From: Verrucomicrobiia bacterium
Lineage (GTDB): Bacteria; Verrucomicrobiota; Verrucomicrobiia; Limisphaerales; UBA11358
Length of the DNA: 38,106 nt
Reading direction: 5' to 3'
NCBI GenBank assembly: GCA_030038175.1
Contig: JASHPN010000399.1
Coordinates: 1-38,106 of the forward strand
Shown here: positions 1 to 8,468 of the stretch, piece by piece
Numbering within the stretch: position 1 is the first letter of the stretch
Layout of the letters: every line of letters begins with the position of its first letter
The notes under the pieces: model-generated
Seen by the model: the letters and a program-made list of their open reading frames with translations, nothing else
Told to the model about the DNA's origin: nothing
Databases searched by the model: none
Position numbers and translations under genes: made by a program

Positions 1-684
1 GCTTTCCAAATGCGGTCCGGTCAAAAAATCGCGCCTTACAAAATCATATTCCACGTCTTCGGCGCGCCATTTTTCAAGCAGTTTGCCCGCGTCTATCTTC
101 AGTGTATTGGGGCGGGCAAAGGTCTTTGGCGGCGTATTGTTCCATTCCAGCAGTTCGCGCGTGCGCTCGGGGCCAAACCGCTTTCGCCATCGATCCACCA
201 GCCATTCCGGATGCGAATGCCCGATCGCCGGATTGGACGTTTTCAAATCCGCCAGGGCGCGCCGGGTCGCCTCAAATTCCCGCAGGCAGCCGCGGAGCAC
301 GGCGTTTACAAAACCCGCCTTTGGGCCGTACCCTTCCCGTTTGGCCAGTTCCACTGTCTCGTGAACGGCGGCGTGCGGCGGAATGCGGTCGAGCCAGAAA
401 ATCTGGTAAAGGCCCAGGCGTATCAGGTTTTGCAAGGCCGGCTTTTGCTGGCGTCCGGCGGTTTTTTTCGCAATCAGCCAATCCAGCGCTGCACGTTGGC
501 GGACCACCCCATAGACAAGCTCCTGGCAAAGGCCCCGGTCGGACGGGGACATTTTTCGGTCGCCGGCTTGCTCTTTAGAGGCTGGATTAAGGGCCTTTTC
601 CAGCAGATTTTCAGTAAATTCGCCATTTTCCCGCCGGGCCTGCAAAACCTGTAACGCGATTTGTCTTGGATTTTTCCCGTTCAC
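1..684 (-). CDS. rsmB: 16S rRNA (cytosine-C5) methyltransferase RsmB, N-terminal part (cut by window edge)
   Basis: Not in the ORF track because the frame runs off the window start. Translating the minus strand from a GTG at 684 gives NPRQIALQVLQARRENGEF, then SDRGLCQELVYGVVRQR, LIRLGLYQIFWLDRIPPHAAV, FVNAVLRGCLRE and SHPEWLVDRWRKRFG. This is the NusB-like RNA-binding domain of the RsmB/Sun family followed by the linker into the Rossmann methyltransferase domain, which lies outside the window. Family members methylate C967 of 16S rRNA using S-adenosylmethionine. 228 codons are visible without a stop. The start is uncertain: GTG codons at 687 and 684 are adjacent and neither has a clear ribosome binding site. 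The gene is divergent from the GreA-like gene, with about 47 bases between them. Confidence 0.88.
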   Translation of the reverse strand, partial: MNGKNPRQIALQVLQARRENGEFTENLLEKALNPASKEQAGDRKMSPSDRGLCQELVYGVVRQRAALDWLIAKKTAGRQQKPALQNLIRLGLYQIFWLDRIPPHAAVHETVELAKREGYGPKAGFVNAVLRGCLREFEATRRALADLKTSNPAIGHSHPEWLVDRWRKRFGPERTRELLEWNNTPPKTFARPNTLKIDAGKLLEKWRAEDVEYDFVRRDFLTGPHLES

Positions 685-731
685 CACCTTTAATAATGTC
701 ACTCATTTTCGGAGACGCGAGTTAAAACGTT

Positions 732-2621
732 ATGAAACAGGAATTTGAAAAATTAGCGGCCGCGGGTAAAATCGAACCCCGTCATATCCAGCAACTCGTA
801 TTGTTGACGGAAAGCGGCTGCTGCGTTCACCGGAGTTGGGGTTTTGGCAAAATCAAGGCGGTGGACACTGTGTTCGCCCGGTTCACGATCGATTTTCCCG
901 GCAAACCCGGCCACACGATGGACCTCGCGTTCGCCGCCGAGAATCTCAAAGCCATCCCCAAAAATCATATTTTGGCCCGCAAAGTCAATGACCTGGAAGC
1001 CGTGCGCCAAATGGCCGCCCACCATCTTGATTTGGTCCAATTGGTCCTCAACAGCTTCGGCGGAAAGGCGACGGTGGACCAGATCCATCAGGTCCTGGTG
1101 CCCGACGTCATTAGCGATGACTGGAGAAAATGGTGGGAAGTGGCCCGCCGCGAGATGAAGAAGGACGGCCACTACGTCGTACCGGTCAAAAAGACCGATC
1201 CGATCGTTTACCAGGCCCAGGAAACCACGCCGGCAAATCGCGCCCGCGCCGATTTTCGGGCCGCTAAAGGCTTGAAAGCCCGGGTCGCGATTGTGACCGA
1301 GATCCTTAAAATTGTTTCCGAATTGCCGGACAAGGCCGCCGTGGCCGGCGACATTATTTCCGCGTTAAACGCGGACATCGCCTCTTACCAGCGCACGCAA
1401 CCTGCGGTCGCCCTGGAAGCGATATTTGCCCGTGACGATTTGCGCGAGGCCGCCGGCTTGCCGCCGGCCGATGGTGAAGTGACCGCTTCGCAGATCTGGC
1501 GCCAGGATGGCATCAAGTTCGGCGCGCTGCTGGACACCGTGCCGGCCGCCAAACATCATCGCGCCCTCGAGTCGTTCAAGCAGGCAAACTCCGACCAGTG
1601 GCAGGAGATTTTGCGCAACTCGCTCAACCTGGTTTCCGCCAAACTGGCGAAGGAATTTGCCGCCATGCTCGTTCGCGAAGGCAAACTCGGTTTGCTCAAG
1701 GAAACGCTCGCCCGCCTGATTAGCCAGCATTCCGCCGGAAGCGAATTGCTGCTCTGGTTTGGGCGCGAGCGCAACGAGGATTTCGTGGATATCCTCGGTC
1801 CGGAGGTCTTCCGCGCCATGCTGACCGCCATGGAACGCGACCAGTTCGCCGAGAAACGCTCCAATCGGCTCCGCGACTTTATCCTCGAAGACCAGGAGCT
1901 GATCGGCGAATTGACCGCCAGCGCCGATATTGAAGTCATCAAAGATCTGATGCGCGCGCTGCAGCTTTCGCCCGTGTTTGACGACATGGACAAGCGGTCG
2001 CTCCTGGCCCGCCTCGTCAAAGCGCATCCCGCCGTCCAATCGCTCGTCAGCGGCGAACAGACCCGGCAGGATACATCGCTTTTGGTGTCCTGGGAAAGCC
2101 TGGAACGGCGCCGCGTGGAATACGAAGATCTCGTCCAGAAAAAAATCCCCGCCAATTCCAAGGAAATTGCCGTCGCCCGCAGTTACGGCGATTTGCGCGA
2201 AAACCACGAATACAAAGCCGCCAAGGAAATGCAAAAAGTCCTCATGCGCCGCAAAGACGAATTGGAGAACCAACTCGCCCGCGCGCGCGGGTCGGATTTT
2301 TCAAATGCGAAAACCGACGTCGCCGGCATTGGCACGATCGTGGAAACCACGGATTTGGCAACCAGCCACCGCGAGTCCTTTACCATCCTCGGCGCCTGGG
2401 ATTCCGACCCGGACAAAGGCATCATCAGTTATCTTTCGCCGGTGGGCGCCTCGCTGCTCAATCACAAGGCGGGTGACGAAGTGGAATTTGAACTGCACGG
2501 CGCAAAACACCGCCATCGCGTCGAAAAAATCGAAGCGTGGAAATCGGCGGCCCCGGCGGAGGCGCCCGCCGCCGAATCGCCGGCTCCGTCGCCCGAGCCG
2601 CCTGCGTCAACATCTGCGTGA
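732..2621 (+). CDS. greA: GreA/GreB-type transcription elongation factor with very long N-terminal extension
   Basis: 629 residues, about four times the usual 158 of GreA. The last 150 or so residues are a recognisable GreA: IAVARSYGDLRENHEYKAAK is the coiled-coil tip with the acidic D and E that reach into the RNA polymerase secondary channel, followed by a helical RKDELENQLARAR segment and the FKBP-like C-terminal domain (ILGAWDSDPDKGIISYLSP...GDEVEF). The first 450 or so residues have no motif I can name beyond a short basic SH3-like-looking start (SWGFGKIKAVD). Long GreA forms are known in Chlamydiae, so a PVC-wide architecture is likely. The expected role is rescue of backtracked RNA polymerase; the role of the N-terminal region is unknown. 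The tail is Ala/Pro-rich. Confidence 0.9.
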   Translation: MKQEFEKLAAAGKIEPRHIQQLVLLTESGCCVHRSWGFGKIKAVDTVFARFTIDFPGKPGHTMDLAFAAENLKAIPKNHILARKVNDLEAVRQMAAHHLDLVQLVLNSFGGKATVDQIHQVLVPDVISDDWRKWWEVARREMKKDGHYVVPVKKTDPIVYQAQETTPANRARADFRAAKGLKARVAIVTEILKIVSELPDKAAVAGDIISALNADIASYQRTQPAVALEAIFARDDLREAAGLPPADGEVTASQIWRQDGIKFGALLDTVPAAKHHRALESFKQANSDQWQEILRNSLNLVSAKLAKEFAAMLVREGKLGLLKETLARLISQHSAGSELLLWFGRERNEDFVDILGPEVFRAMLTAMERDQFAEKRSNRLRDFILEDQELIGELTASADIEVIKDLMRALQLSPVFDDMDKRSLLARLVKAHPAVQSLVSGEQTRQDTSLLVSWESLERRRVEYEDLVQKKIPANSKEIAVARSYGDLRENHEYKAAKEMQKVLMRRKDELENQLARARGSDFSNAKTDVAGIGTIVETTDLATSHRESFTILGAWDSDPDKGIISYLSPVGASLLNHKAGDEVEFELHGAKHRHRVEKIEAWKSAAPAEAPAAESPAPSPEPPASTSA

Positions 2622-2646
2622 CCGATTTCCGGCACACAGGGAAAAT

Positions 2647-2708
2647 GATTGCGGATTGCGGATCTCGGATTGCGGATTAAATCTTCCGATGCGGGATATT
2701 CCGCAATC
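2647..2708. repeat. GATTGCGGAT direct repeats with inverted copy
   Basis: GATTGCGGAT occurs at 2647-2656, 2654-2663 and 2668-2677. An inverted copy TCCGCAATC at 2700-2708 pairs perfectly over 9 bases with 2668-2676. It lies between the convergent GreA-like and DUF5069 genes, so the transcript can fold into a hairpin on either strand and may stop transcription from both sides, although no T-run follows. It may also be a copy of a genome-wide spacer repeat. Confidence 0.6.
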
Positions 2709-2718
2709 GGCAATGGCT

Positions 2719-3168
2719 TCAGGGTTTTCCCCCAAAGCTGACGTAATCGTCCACATCCAGCAGGTCGAAAAACGTGAAAATGTCCTCGCGTTTGGGCGCG
2801 GATTTCGATTGCAGTTCGTTGAAATAACCGCGCGTCTCGGTGTCCCCCGGCGCGCGTTGTTCAGCCGCGTGGGCAAAGGCCGCAATTTCAATTGGCGAGC
2901 GCCGGAATCTGGCATTCTTGTCAATCCATTCCATCATTTCACTGTCGCTCTTGTTCGCTGCCAATTCTTTTTTCAACGCTTCGGGGTCAATTCCCACAAA
3001 GTCCAGAAAGCGCATGTCCATAGGACAGGCGTAATGATATTCGCCATTTTTTCCAGCGAGGGTAGCGCGGCCTTTGTCGAGGCAGCGGGGAAGAATGGGG
3101 TAGCCGCCAAGCTTCACCCGCGCGCTACGCGGCGGATGTTGGGTCAAATCGGGAGCATTGTATGTCAT
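2719..3168 (-). CDS. DUF5069 domain-containing protein
   Basis: 149 residues. The pattern DLTQHPPRSARVKLGGYPIL, LPRCLDKGRATLAGK, GEYHYACPMDMRFLDFVGID is characteristic of DUF5069, a small cytoplasmic family of unknown function common in Verrucomicrobiota and Planctomycetota. The rest is mainly helical and charged, ending in FFDLLDVDDYVSFGGKP. No catalytic residues are established for the family. It is convergent with the GreA-like gene and divergent from psd. No function is proposed. Confidence 0.85.
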   Translation of the reverse strand: MTYNAPDLTQHPPRSARVKLGGYPILPRCLDKGRATLAGKNGEYHYACPMDMRFLDFVGIDPEALKKELAANKSDSEMMEWIDKNARFRRSPIEIAAFAHAAEQRAPGDTETRGYFNELQSKSAPKREDIFTFFDLLDVDDYVSFGGKP

Positions 3169-3253
3169 CGTTATTCCTTTCGTTTTTAACAGTCACAAGT
3201 TGCACCGAAAATGCCGAATTGCAAGCGCGTCGAAAAATTTTTATCGTGAGGGC

Positions 3254-3940
3254 GTGAAACATTCCGGGAAAGCCATGCTCGCCGCGCTCAAGCTCATCAT
3301 TCTGGGGCTTGTCACGGTCATTGTGCTGCTTATTGTCGCCTGGCTCGCGACGCATATCGCCGCCTTCATCCTCGAATTTTACGGTGCGCTTTTCGGTCTG
3401 TGGCTGCTCTTTGCGCTTTTTACCCTCTATTTTTTCCGCGATCCCGAGGCTTTGACGCCCACCGGCCCAAATCTCGTCGTCTCACCGGCGCACGGCAAGG
3501 TGGACGTCATTGACACGGTCACCGAACCCGATGTCATGGGTGGTGAATGCAAGCGCATTTCCATCTTTCTTTCTGTCATTGATATCCACGTCCAGAACGC
3601 GCCCGTTACCGGCCGGATCGCCTTATTCAAGCATACGCCCGGCCAATATCTCAGCGCCACCCGCAGCAATTGCGCCCAGTTCAACGAAAACGTGCTGGTG
3701 GGAATAGATTCCGTGGAACCGCGCGGCGAAAAGATCGGCCTGCGATTGATCGCCGGCCTGATTGCCCGGCGCATTGTGCCGTGGATTTCGCAAAATGATC
3801 CGGTGCAGCGGGGCGAACGCATCAGCCTTATCCAATTTGGCTCCCGCGTGGAAGTGTATCTGCCCATTCGCGCCAAAATCAAAGTGGCCCTGGGCCAGAG
3901 AGTGGTCGGCGGCGAAACCGTCCTGGCTTCATTTGATTAA
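3254..3940 (+). CDS. psd: Phosphatidylserine decarboxylase proenzyme (short type)
   Basis: Makes phosphatidylethanolamine from phosphatidylserine at the inner membrane. A hydrophobic N-terminus with two membrane segments (LIILGLVTVIVLLIVAWLA and a second around FYGALFGLWLLFALFTLYFF) is followed by FFRDPEA, VVSPAHGKVDVID, ISIFLSVIDIHVQNAPVTG, the helix LIAGLIARRIVPW, and FGSRVEVYLP, where the family cleaves itself between G and S to form the pyruvoyl group. The length of about 228 residues fits the short Psd type. The ORF track starts at 3158, but those first 32 residues overlap the divergent DUF5069 gene and look non-coding. I chose the GTG at 3254, preceded by GTGAGGG; the ATG at 3275 is an alternative. 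pssA follows after 5 bases. Confidence 0.92.
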   Translation: MKHSGKAMLAALKLIILGLVTVIVLLIVAWLATHIAAFILEFYGALFGLWLLFALFTLYFFRDPEALTPTGPNLVVSPAHGKVDVIDTVTEPDVMGGECKRISIFLSVIDIHVQNAPVTGRIALFKHTPGQYLSATRSNCAQFNENVLVGIDSVEPRGEKIGLRLIAGLIARRIVPWISQNDPVQRGERISLIQFGSRVEVYLPIRAKIKVALGQRVVGGETVLASFD

Positions 3941-3945
3941 CCGTT

Positions 3946-4788
3946 ATGGATGACCCGGCCAAAAACCCGCCCGAAAATTCGGAAGAAAAGCTGAAGATTT
4001 ATTTCCTGCCCAACCTTCTGACGGCGGGCAATTTGTTCTGCGGCTTTGTCGCGCTCACCAAAATCGTGGACGCCGATCCGTATTCGGAAGATTATTTCAA
4101 CCAAATCAAAATGGCGCTGGCGTTCATTTTGCTGGCCTGTATTTTTGATTTGCTCGATGGCCGCGTGGCGCGGATGGGCGGCGTGGAAAGCCCCTTCGGG
4201 CGCGAATTTGATTCGCTGGCGGATTTGATTTCCTTTGGCGTGGCCCCGGCGTTTCTGGTCCAGCGGGTGGTGCTGGCCGATGTGTTTGGCCAATACCGTT
4301 CCATCAGTTGGTTCATCGCGTCCATTTATTTGCTCTGTGGCGCGTTTCGGCTGGCGCGATTCAATTGCCTGGCCATTATGGGCGGCAGCGGGAGCAAGGA
4401 TTTTCTCGGGTTTCCAATTCCCTCCGCGGCGGGCCTGGTGGCGTCCCTGACGCTGCTGATCATCCATCTCAACACCAAAGGAAGAAGCCTGGGCCCCGGA
4501 AACTACGTCATTGCGGCCGTCCTGGTTTTTCTCTCGGCCATGATGGTCAGCACCGTCCGCTATCCGAGTTTCAAAACGCTCGGCCTGCGCTCCACCAGCA
4601 CGTTTGCCAAGGCCATTGGCGCGGCGATCTTTATCGGCGCACTTTTCATTCTGCGCGAGAAGATCCTTTATTATGTTCTTCCCGCGTTTTTCACGCTGTA
4701 TCTCATTTATGGATTTGTGCGTCCCAGCCTGTCACGCGCCTGGCGCAGGGAAATCGAGGAGGAAGACGACGAGCACGAGACCAGTTGA
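3946..4788 (+). CDS. pssA: CDP-diacylglycerol--serine O-phosphatidyltransferase
   Basis: Integral membrane CDP-alcohol phosphotransferase of 280 residues that makes phosphatidylserine, the substrate of the Psd encoded just upstream. The full family signature is visible: DGRVARMGGVESPFGREFD followed by SLAD, i.e. DG-x2-AR-x8-G-x3-D-x3-D with every catalytic residue present. It begins after FLPNLLTAGNLFCGF, the usual first membrane helix. Several further hydrophobic helices follow, and the tail is strongly acidic (EIEEEDDEHE). With psd it forms a two-step phosphatidylethanolamine operon. The start is the ATG 5 bases after the psd stop. Confidence 0.95.
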   Translation: MDDPAKNPPENSEEKLKIYFLPNLLTAGNLFCGFVALTKIVDADPYSEDYFNQIKMALAFILLACIFDLLDGRVARMGGVESPFGREFDSLADLISFGVAPAFLVQRVVLADVFGQYRSISWFIASIYLLCGAFRLARFNCLAIMGGSGSKDFLGFPIPSAAGLVASLTLLIIHLNTKGRSLGPGNYVIAAVLVFLSAMMVSTVRYPSFKTLGLRSTSTFAKAIGAAIFIGALFILREKILYYVLPAFFTLYLIYGFVRPSLSRAWRREIEEEDDEHETS

Positions 4789-4794
4789 GCGCCG

Positions 4795-5505
4795 ATGCCT
4801 GAACTTTCCCCCATTTTCCTTGCCGTGCTTACGGGCTTTGTTGCCGGCATGTTGCTCTCCATGCCCGTAGGGCCTGTCAACCTGACGATTATCAACGAAG
4901 GCGCGCGAAAAGGGTTTTTCTGGGCCGCCCTAATCGGTCTGGGCGCCGCGTCAATGGAAACCATCTATTGTTTCATTGCTTTCACGGGGTTTTCCTCTTT
5001 ATTTGGCAGCCCAATTGTCAAAGCCTCTATGGAAGTGTTCAGCTTCGCATTTTTTTTGTTCCTCGGCATAAGATTTTTGACGGTCAAAACAATCAAGCCA
5101 CAAACCACGATTGGGGTTGCCGCTGAAAAAATAGGGTCACGCCTGGACCAAAAATTTCATCCCCACTCAGCCTTCATGATCGGCTTCATCCGCGTCTTTG
5201 GCAATTTCGGCGTCCTTTTATTTTGGATTGGCCTGGCGGCTTACCTGATGTCCCACCAGGCTTTTTTTACAAACCAGGAATTTGTGGCCGACAACCTCCG
5301 GGCAAAAGTTGCATGCGTCGTGGGTGTTTGGTTCGGCGCCAATCTCATTTTCTGTCTGCTCAGTTTTGGGGTATCACGAGGCAAAGGCCAGTTCAACGAA
5401 TCCACGCTTTGGCGGATGCAGGTCATTTCCGGAATTTGCCTGCTGGCAATTGGCATCTTCGACGGCATCCACATCGGGTGGCAACTGGCCCGGCACAGGA
5501 TGTGA
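4795..5505 (+). CDS. LysE/RhtB-family amino-acid exporter
   Basis: 236 residues with about six hydrophobic helices. The N-terminal FVAGMLLSMPVGPVNLTIIN followed by EGARKGF is the conserved first-helix motif of LysE-type translocators, which export amino acids or related small molecules across the inner membrane. The central HPHSAFMIGFIRVFGNFGV and the C-terminal helix LLAIGIFDGIHIG agree with this. It starts 6 bases after the pssA stop and is probably co-transcribed with psd-pssA. Substrate unknown; a link to serine or aminophospholipid metabolism is speculation from position only. Confidence 0.82.
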   Translation: MPELSPIFLAVLTGFVAGMLLSMPVGPVNLTIINEGARKGFFWAALIGLGAASMETIYCFIAFTGFSSLFGSPIVKASMEVFSFAFFLFLGIRFLTVKTIKPQTTIGVAAEKIGSRLDQKFHPHSAFMIGFIRVFGNFGVLLFWIGLAAYLMSHQAFFTNQEFVADNLRAKVACVVGVWFGANLIFCLLSFGVSRGKGQFNESTLWRMQVISGICLLAIGIFDGIHIGWQLARHRM

Positions 5506-5512
5506 CTGGATT

Positions 5513-5860
5513 ATGGCTCAACTGGATCGAATTAATGAGGCTGCCGTTCCGCAAAGCAAAATTGAAAATTATTTACTTAACCCGGAACATCCAATCGGGG
5601 CGGGAAAGGCGAAGTTCTTTGTTCATTTCGGATTTTGCCGTGAAAACCGGGGTGTCCTGGCAGATGCTTTGCGCCGACATCTGCAGGAAAACGCCGTAGC
5701 GAGTTCGTTGTCTGATACTGATGGAATGTAATACGTTGTGGAGGGGCCGTTGGAGACTCCGTCGGGACGACGTCCACGTGTGAGATCCGTCTGGTTGGTC
5801 GAGGCGGATGGACTTGCGCCACGCTTCATCAGCGCGTATCCTTTAGCTGATGATCGCTGA
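5513..5860 (+). pseudogene. DUF6883-like gene interrupted by an in-frame TAA
   Basis: From the ATG at 5513 the frame reads KIENYLLNPEHPIGAGKAKFF and GVLADALRRHLQENAV, then SDTDGM, meets TAA at 5729-5731, and continues in the same frame as YVVEGPLETPSGRRPRVRSVW and PRFISAYPLADDR to TGA at 5858-5860. The two halves together match the DUF6883 family (YLL.p.HP.G..KA.FF, then YG.KY...G.L..P.GR, then PRFVTAYP). The TAA sits where the family usually has Lys before Y, consistent with one substitution of AAA or AAG. No frameshift is needed. Either a recent pseudogene or a readthrough gene; sequencing error is also possible. The final stop overlaps the next gene. Confidence 0.75.
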
Positions 5861-6086
5861 ACTCGATTGCGTTGCGTTGAACGTTAATCTCCCCGAACAC
5901 GGCCTTGCGGTGGATGACGTGGGGGCGGTCGTGCATGTTTTTAATAGCGGTCGCGCTTACATGGTTGAATTTACGACGTATGATGGCGATACGGTTGCGC
6001 TCGTCAAACTTCCGGCGGAACAAGTTCGGCGCCTTGCACCGAATGAAATCCATCATGCCCGACCCGACGAAATGGCCAGCCACTAA
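5850..6086 (+). CDS. DUF4926 domain-containing protein
   Basis: 78 residues beginning MIAELDCVALNVNLPEHGLA, then DDVGAVVHVFNSGRAYMVEF and DTVALVKLPAEQVRRLAP. This matches DUF4926, a small beta-rich family of unknown function. Its ATG lies inside the last codons of the DUF6883-like frame (overlap 5850-5860), the arrangement expected of translationally coupled pairs. DUF6883 and DUF4926 genes are often neighbours, and a toxin-antitoxin-like relationship can be imagined but is not shown. This partner is intact although the upstream one is interrupted. Confidence 0.82.
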   Translation: MIAELDCVALNVNLPEHGLAVDDVGAVVHVFNSGRAYMVEFTTYDGDTVALVKLPAEQVRRLAPNEIHHARPDEMASH

Positions 6087-6169
6087 GTTCCCGGGACATG
6101 TGGGCTTGTCCGTGCACTTAAATTTCCGACTGCGTATGTTTTTCATAACGTCGTCACTTTAATATATAT

Positions 6170-7273
6170 ATGCTCAAAGCCGGAATCGTCGGTCTTCCCA
6201 ACGTGGGAAAATCCACCCTGTTCAACGCCGTCACGCGCACCCGCAAAGCAGAGGCGGCCAATTATCCCTTTTGCACCATTGACCCCAACGTCGGCGTTGT
6301 CACCGTGCCTGATGCGCGGCTCGAACCCCTCGCCAAAATCGCCAAAACTCAAACGATCATCCCCGCCGCCGTCGAATTTGTGGACATCGCCGGCCTCGTC
6401 AAGGGCGCTTCCCAGGGCGAAGGCCTCGGCAATAAATTCCTTTCCCACATCCGCGAAGTGGATGCCATCGTCCAGGTCGTGCGCTGCTTCGAGGACCCGG
6501 ATATCCATCACGTGACCGGCAGCGTGGACCCCGTGCGCGACATCGAAATCATCAATACTGAACTGGCCGTCGCCGATCTCGACAACGTCAAAAAGCGGCG
6601 CGAAAAAGTCGCCAAGGACGTCAAACGCGGCGATAAAATCGCCGTCGCCGAAGACGCCGTTCTTTCCAAACTGGAAGCGGCCCTGGATGCCGGCAAACTC
6701 GCCCTGACCGTTGAATTGACGCCCGAGGAACGGCACGTCGCCAAAAGCTTCTTTCTCCTTACCGACAAGCCGACCATTTTCGCCTGCAACGTCAAAGAAA
6801 ATGAATTAGCGGGGGCCGATAAAAATCCGTTCGTTCAAAAAGTGTCCGACTACGTCAAGCAGCATCTGGCCTGCGAAGCCGTCGTCATCAGCGCGCAAAT
6901 CGAGAGCGACCTCAGCGATTTATCTCCGGATGAAGCCGCGCAATTTCTCAAGGAGTTGGGGGTAAACGAATCCGGCGTGGGCGCGCTCATCCGCGCCACG
7001 TATCATCTTCTGGGCTTGCGCACCTATTTCACCGCCGGCGAAAAGGAAGTCCGCGCGTGGACCATCCATGTGGGCGATACCGCGCCCAAAGCCGCGGGAG
7101 TCATTCATTCGGATTTCGAGCGCGGCTTCATCAAAGCCGAGACCGTGGCCTATGATGATCTTATCAATTGTGGGTCCATTGCGGCCGCTCGCGACCGCGG
7201 CCTCTACCGCATGGAAGGCAAGGAATACGTGGTGAAAGACGGAGATGTCATGTTGTTCAAGTTTAATGTGTAA
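6170..7273 (+). CDS. ychF: Redox-regulated ATPase YchF (Obg-like)
   Basis: 367 residues, the normal YchF length. [18 protein letters not shown] is the P-loop, [15 protein letters not shown] the switch I region, [20 protein letters not shown] the G3/switch II region, and NVKENE stands at the nucleotide-specificity position where YchF has NxxE in place of NKxD, which favours ATP. A helical coiled-coil domain follows around residues 130-200, and the TGS-like C-terminus is complete ([31 protein letters not shown]). Binds ribosomes and is linked to stress responses. It stands alone. The upstream TTTAATATATATATG places a -10-like box almost on the start codon. Confidence 0.96.
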   Translation: MLKAGIVGLPNVGKSTLFNAVTRTRKAEAANYPFCTIDPNVGVVTVPDARLEPLAKIAKTQTIIPAAVEFVDIAGLVKGASQGEGLGNKFLSHIREVDAIVQVVRCFEDPDIHHVTGSVDPVRDIEIINTELAVADLDNVKKRREKVAKDVKRGDKIAVAEDAVLSKLEAALDAGKLALTVELTPEERHVAKSFFLLTDKPTIFACNVKENELAGADKNPFVQKVSDYVKQHLACEAVVISAQIESDLSDLSPDEAAQFLKELGVNESGVGALIRATYHLLGLRTYFTAGEKEVRAWTIHVGDTAPKAAGVIHSDFERGFIKAETVAYDDLINCGSIAAARDRGLYRMEGKEYVVKDGDVMLFKFNV

Positions 7274-7310
7274 TTCGTTTAATGTCCGAATTGCATTGAT
7301 AGACTATGCC

Positions 7311-7775
7311 TCACCGGCGGTTCCTGGATTTCTGCTTTTTGCTTTTCTTGTTTCGCTTTTTCGGCGCGCTTTCGTTCCGCATGGACGGAGTAATAGTGAG
7401 CCCCACCAAAATGCCTTCCGGACTGAGAAGGCGTGTCACGGTTTGCCCCCATGGCTCGATCCGTCCTTCAACCAAAAGCTTGCAGCCTTTGGCTTTCAGT
7501 TCTTTCGACGCAGCGGCAACATCTTCGACGTCAAATTCCAGCCAGGACGTCGGAGCGGGCACATCATCGGGCCATTTATCCACGCCAAAGCACGACTGAG
7601 CCGCCTGTGAAAGCGGCCACAAGGCAAAATGTTTAACGCCATTGAGCTTGCCGGTGTGGACGTATCCATTCGGTTCTACCTCAAAAGACACGCCCAGCCG
7701 GTCTCGATAGAAAGCAATGCTTTCCTTCGAGTCAACCGTAATCGGCCCAAAGCCTACAGCAAACAGAACTTTCAT
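7311..7775 (-). CDS. VOC-family (glyoxalase/bleomycin-resistance fold) protein with basic tail
   Basis: 154 residues. GPITVDSKESIAFYRDRLGV and SWLEFDVEDVAAASKELKAK, ending in LLSPEGILVGLTIT, are typical of single vicinal-oxygen-chelate domain proteins. Members bind a metal and act on, or sequester, small molecules; the substrate cannot be read from the sequence. The last 20 residues are almost purely basic (KKRNKKSKKQKSRNRR), which is unusual for the family and suggests nucleic-acid binding or a disordered tail. It lies 24 bases downstream of the rhodanese gene on the same strand and is probably co-transcribed. Confidence 0.8.
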   Translation of the reverse strand: MKVLFAVGFGPITVDSKESIAFYRDRLGVSFEVEPNGYVHTGKLNGVKHFALWPLSQAAQSCFGVDKWPDDVPAPTSWLEFDVEDVAAASKELKAKGCKLLVEGRIEPWGQTVTRLLSPEGILVGLTITPSMRNESAPKKRNKKSKKQKSRNRR

Positions 7776-7799
7776 ACGTGTCCTTTTTAATTTTCCGCG

Positions 7800-8336
7800 T
7801 CACCCGACGCGGTACCGCCTCACCTTCGGATCCACCTCTTGCGCCCACGCGTCAATGCCGCCGCGCAAACATCGCACATTTTGCAATCCGTGCCCGATAA
7901 AATATGCCGCCGCGTCCAGCCCGTTTTTTCCCTGATGATCCACCACCACGATCGGCTCCGTGTTCGACCCGCTTGCCATTAAACCGCGCATCACGTCCTG
8001 TGACAGAAGCGCCGAGCCGGCGATGTGCACCGCCTCAAACTCCTCGCGCGAGCGCACGTCCACCAGCTTTACCGATTTATCCCGCTCCAACAGCCCCGCC
8101 AGATCCTTTGGTTCGATCAGAATCTTTGCGTCCTGCTCGTGGCTTTCCCTGATATGCGCCATGACTTCGGTTGTGTTCAGGTTGCCATTGCGCGCGCACA
8201 CTTGCGCCAGGGTTTCGTCCGGGCTGAATCCGCAACTGCTGCATCCGCCGATATGATAACGCCGGAACAACGCCCTTTGCGCGCCCGGATAGACCTCCAG
8301 CACTTCGCGCATCGCCGATTCAGGAGTGATGCTCAT
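7800..8336 (-). CDS. DUF1858-rhodanese protein lacking the catalytic cysteine
   Basis: An N-terminal segment with VYPGAQRALFRRYHIGGCSS and CGFSPDETLAQVC resembles DUF1858/ScdA-N domains with conserved Cys. From about residue 85 a rhodanese fold follows: VKLVDVRSREEFEAVHIAGS, then IVVVDHQGKNGLDAAAYFIG and RCLRGGIDAWAQEVD. In active rhodaneses a Cys opens the loop after the central strand (V-Y-C-x-x-G); here it is Asp (V-D-H-Q-G), so classical sulfur transfer from a persulfide is unlikely. The ORF track starts at a GTG at 8372; I prefer the ATG at 8336 (MSITPESAMREV), where DUF1858 homology begins. The VOC gene follows. Confidence 0.8.
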   Translation of the reverse strand: MSITPESAMREVLEVYPGAQRALFRRYHIGGCSSCGFSPDETLAQVCARNGNLNTTEVMAHIRESHEQDAKILIEPKDLAGLLERDKSVKLVDVRSREEFEAVHIAGSALLSQDVMRGLMASGSNTEPIVVVDHQGKNGLDAAAYFIGHGLQNVRCLRGGIDAWAQEVDPKVRRYRVG

Positions 8337-8468
8337 CACCCCATTTTCGCCGCAAACGCGCAACGACGCCACCGATTTTTTAGCGCCAAATTCCTTATGC
8401 TTTTAGGTTATAGTGACCCAAGAAAGATGGTATTTTCCGAGTCGCGTTTAGCAAGGTACGGTGATTGC

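Noticed and set aside
1365-2273. 302-codon minus-strand ORF
   Set aside because: Antisense to the GreA-like gene and without recognisable motifs.
1978-3189. 403-codon plus-strand ORF
   Set aside because: Frame-shifted over the GreA-like gene and antisense to DUF5069; extremely Arg/Pro-rich.
8025-8468. Upstream extension of the LLM monooxygenase
   Set aside because: Antisense to the rhodanese gene; family homology starts after 8469.
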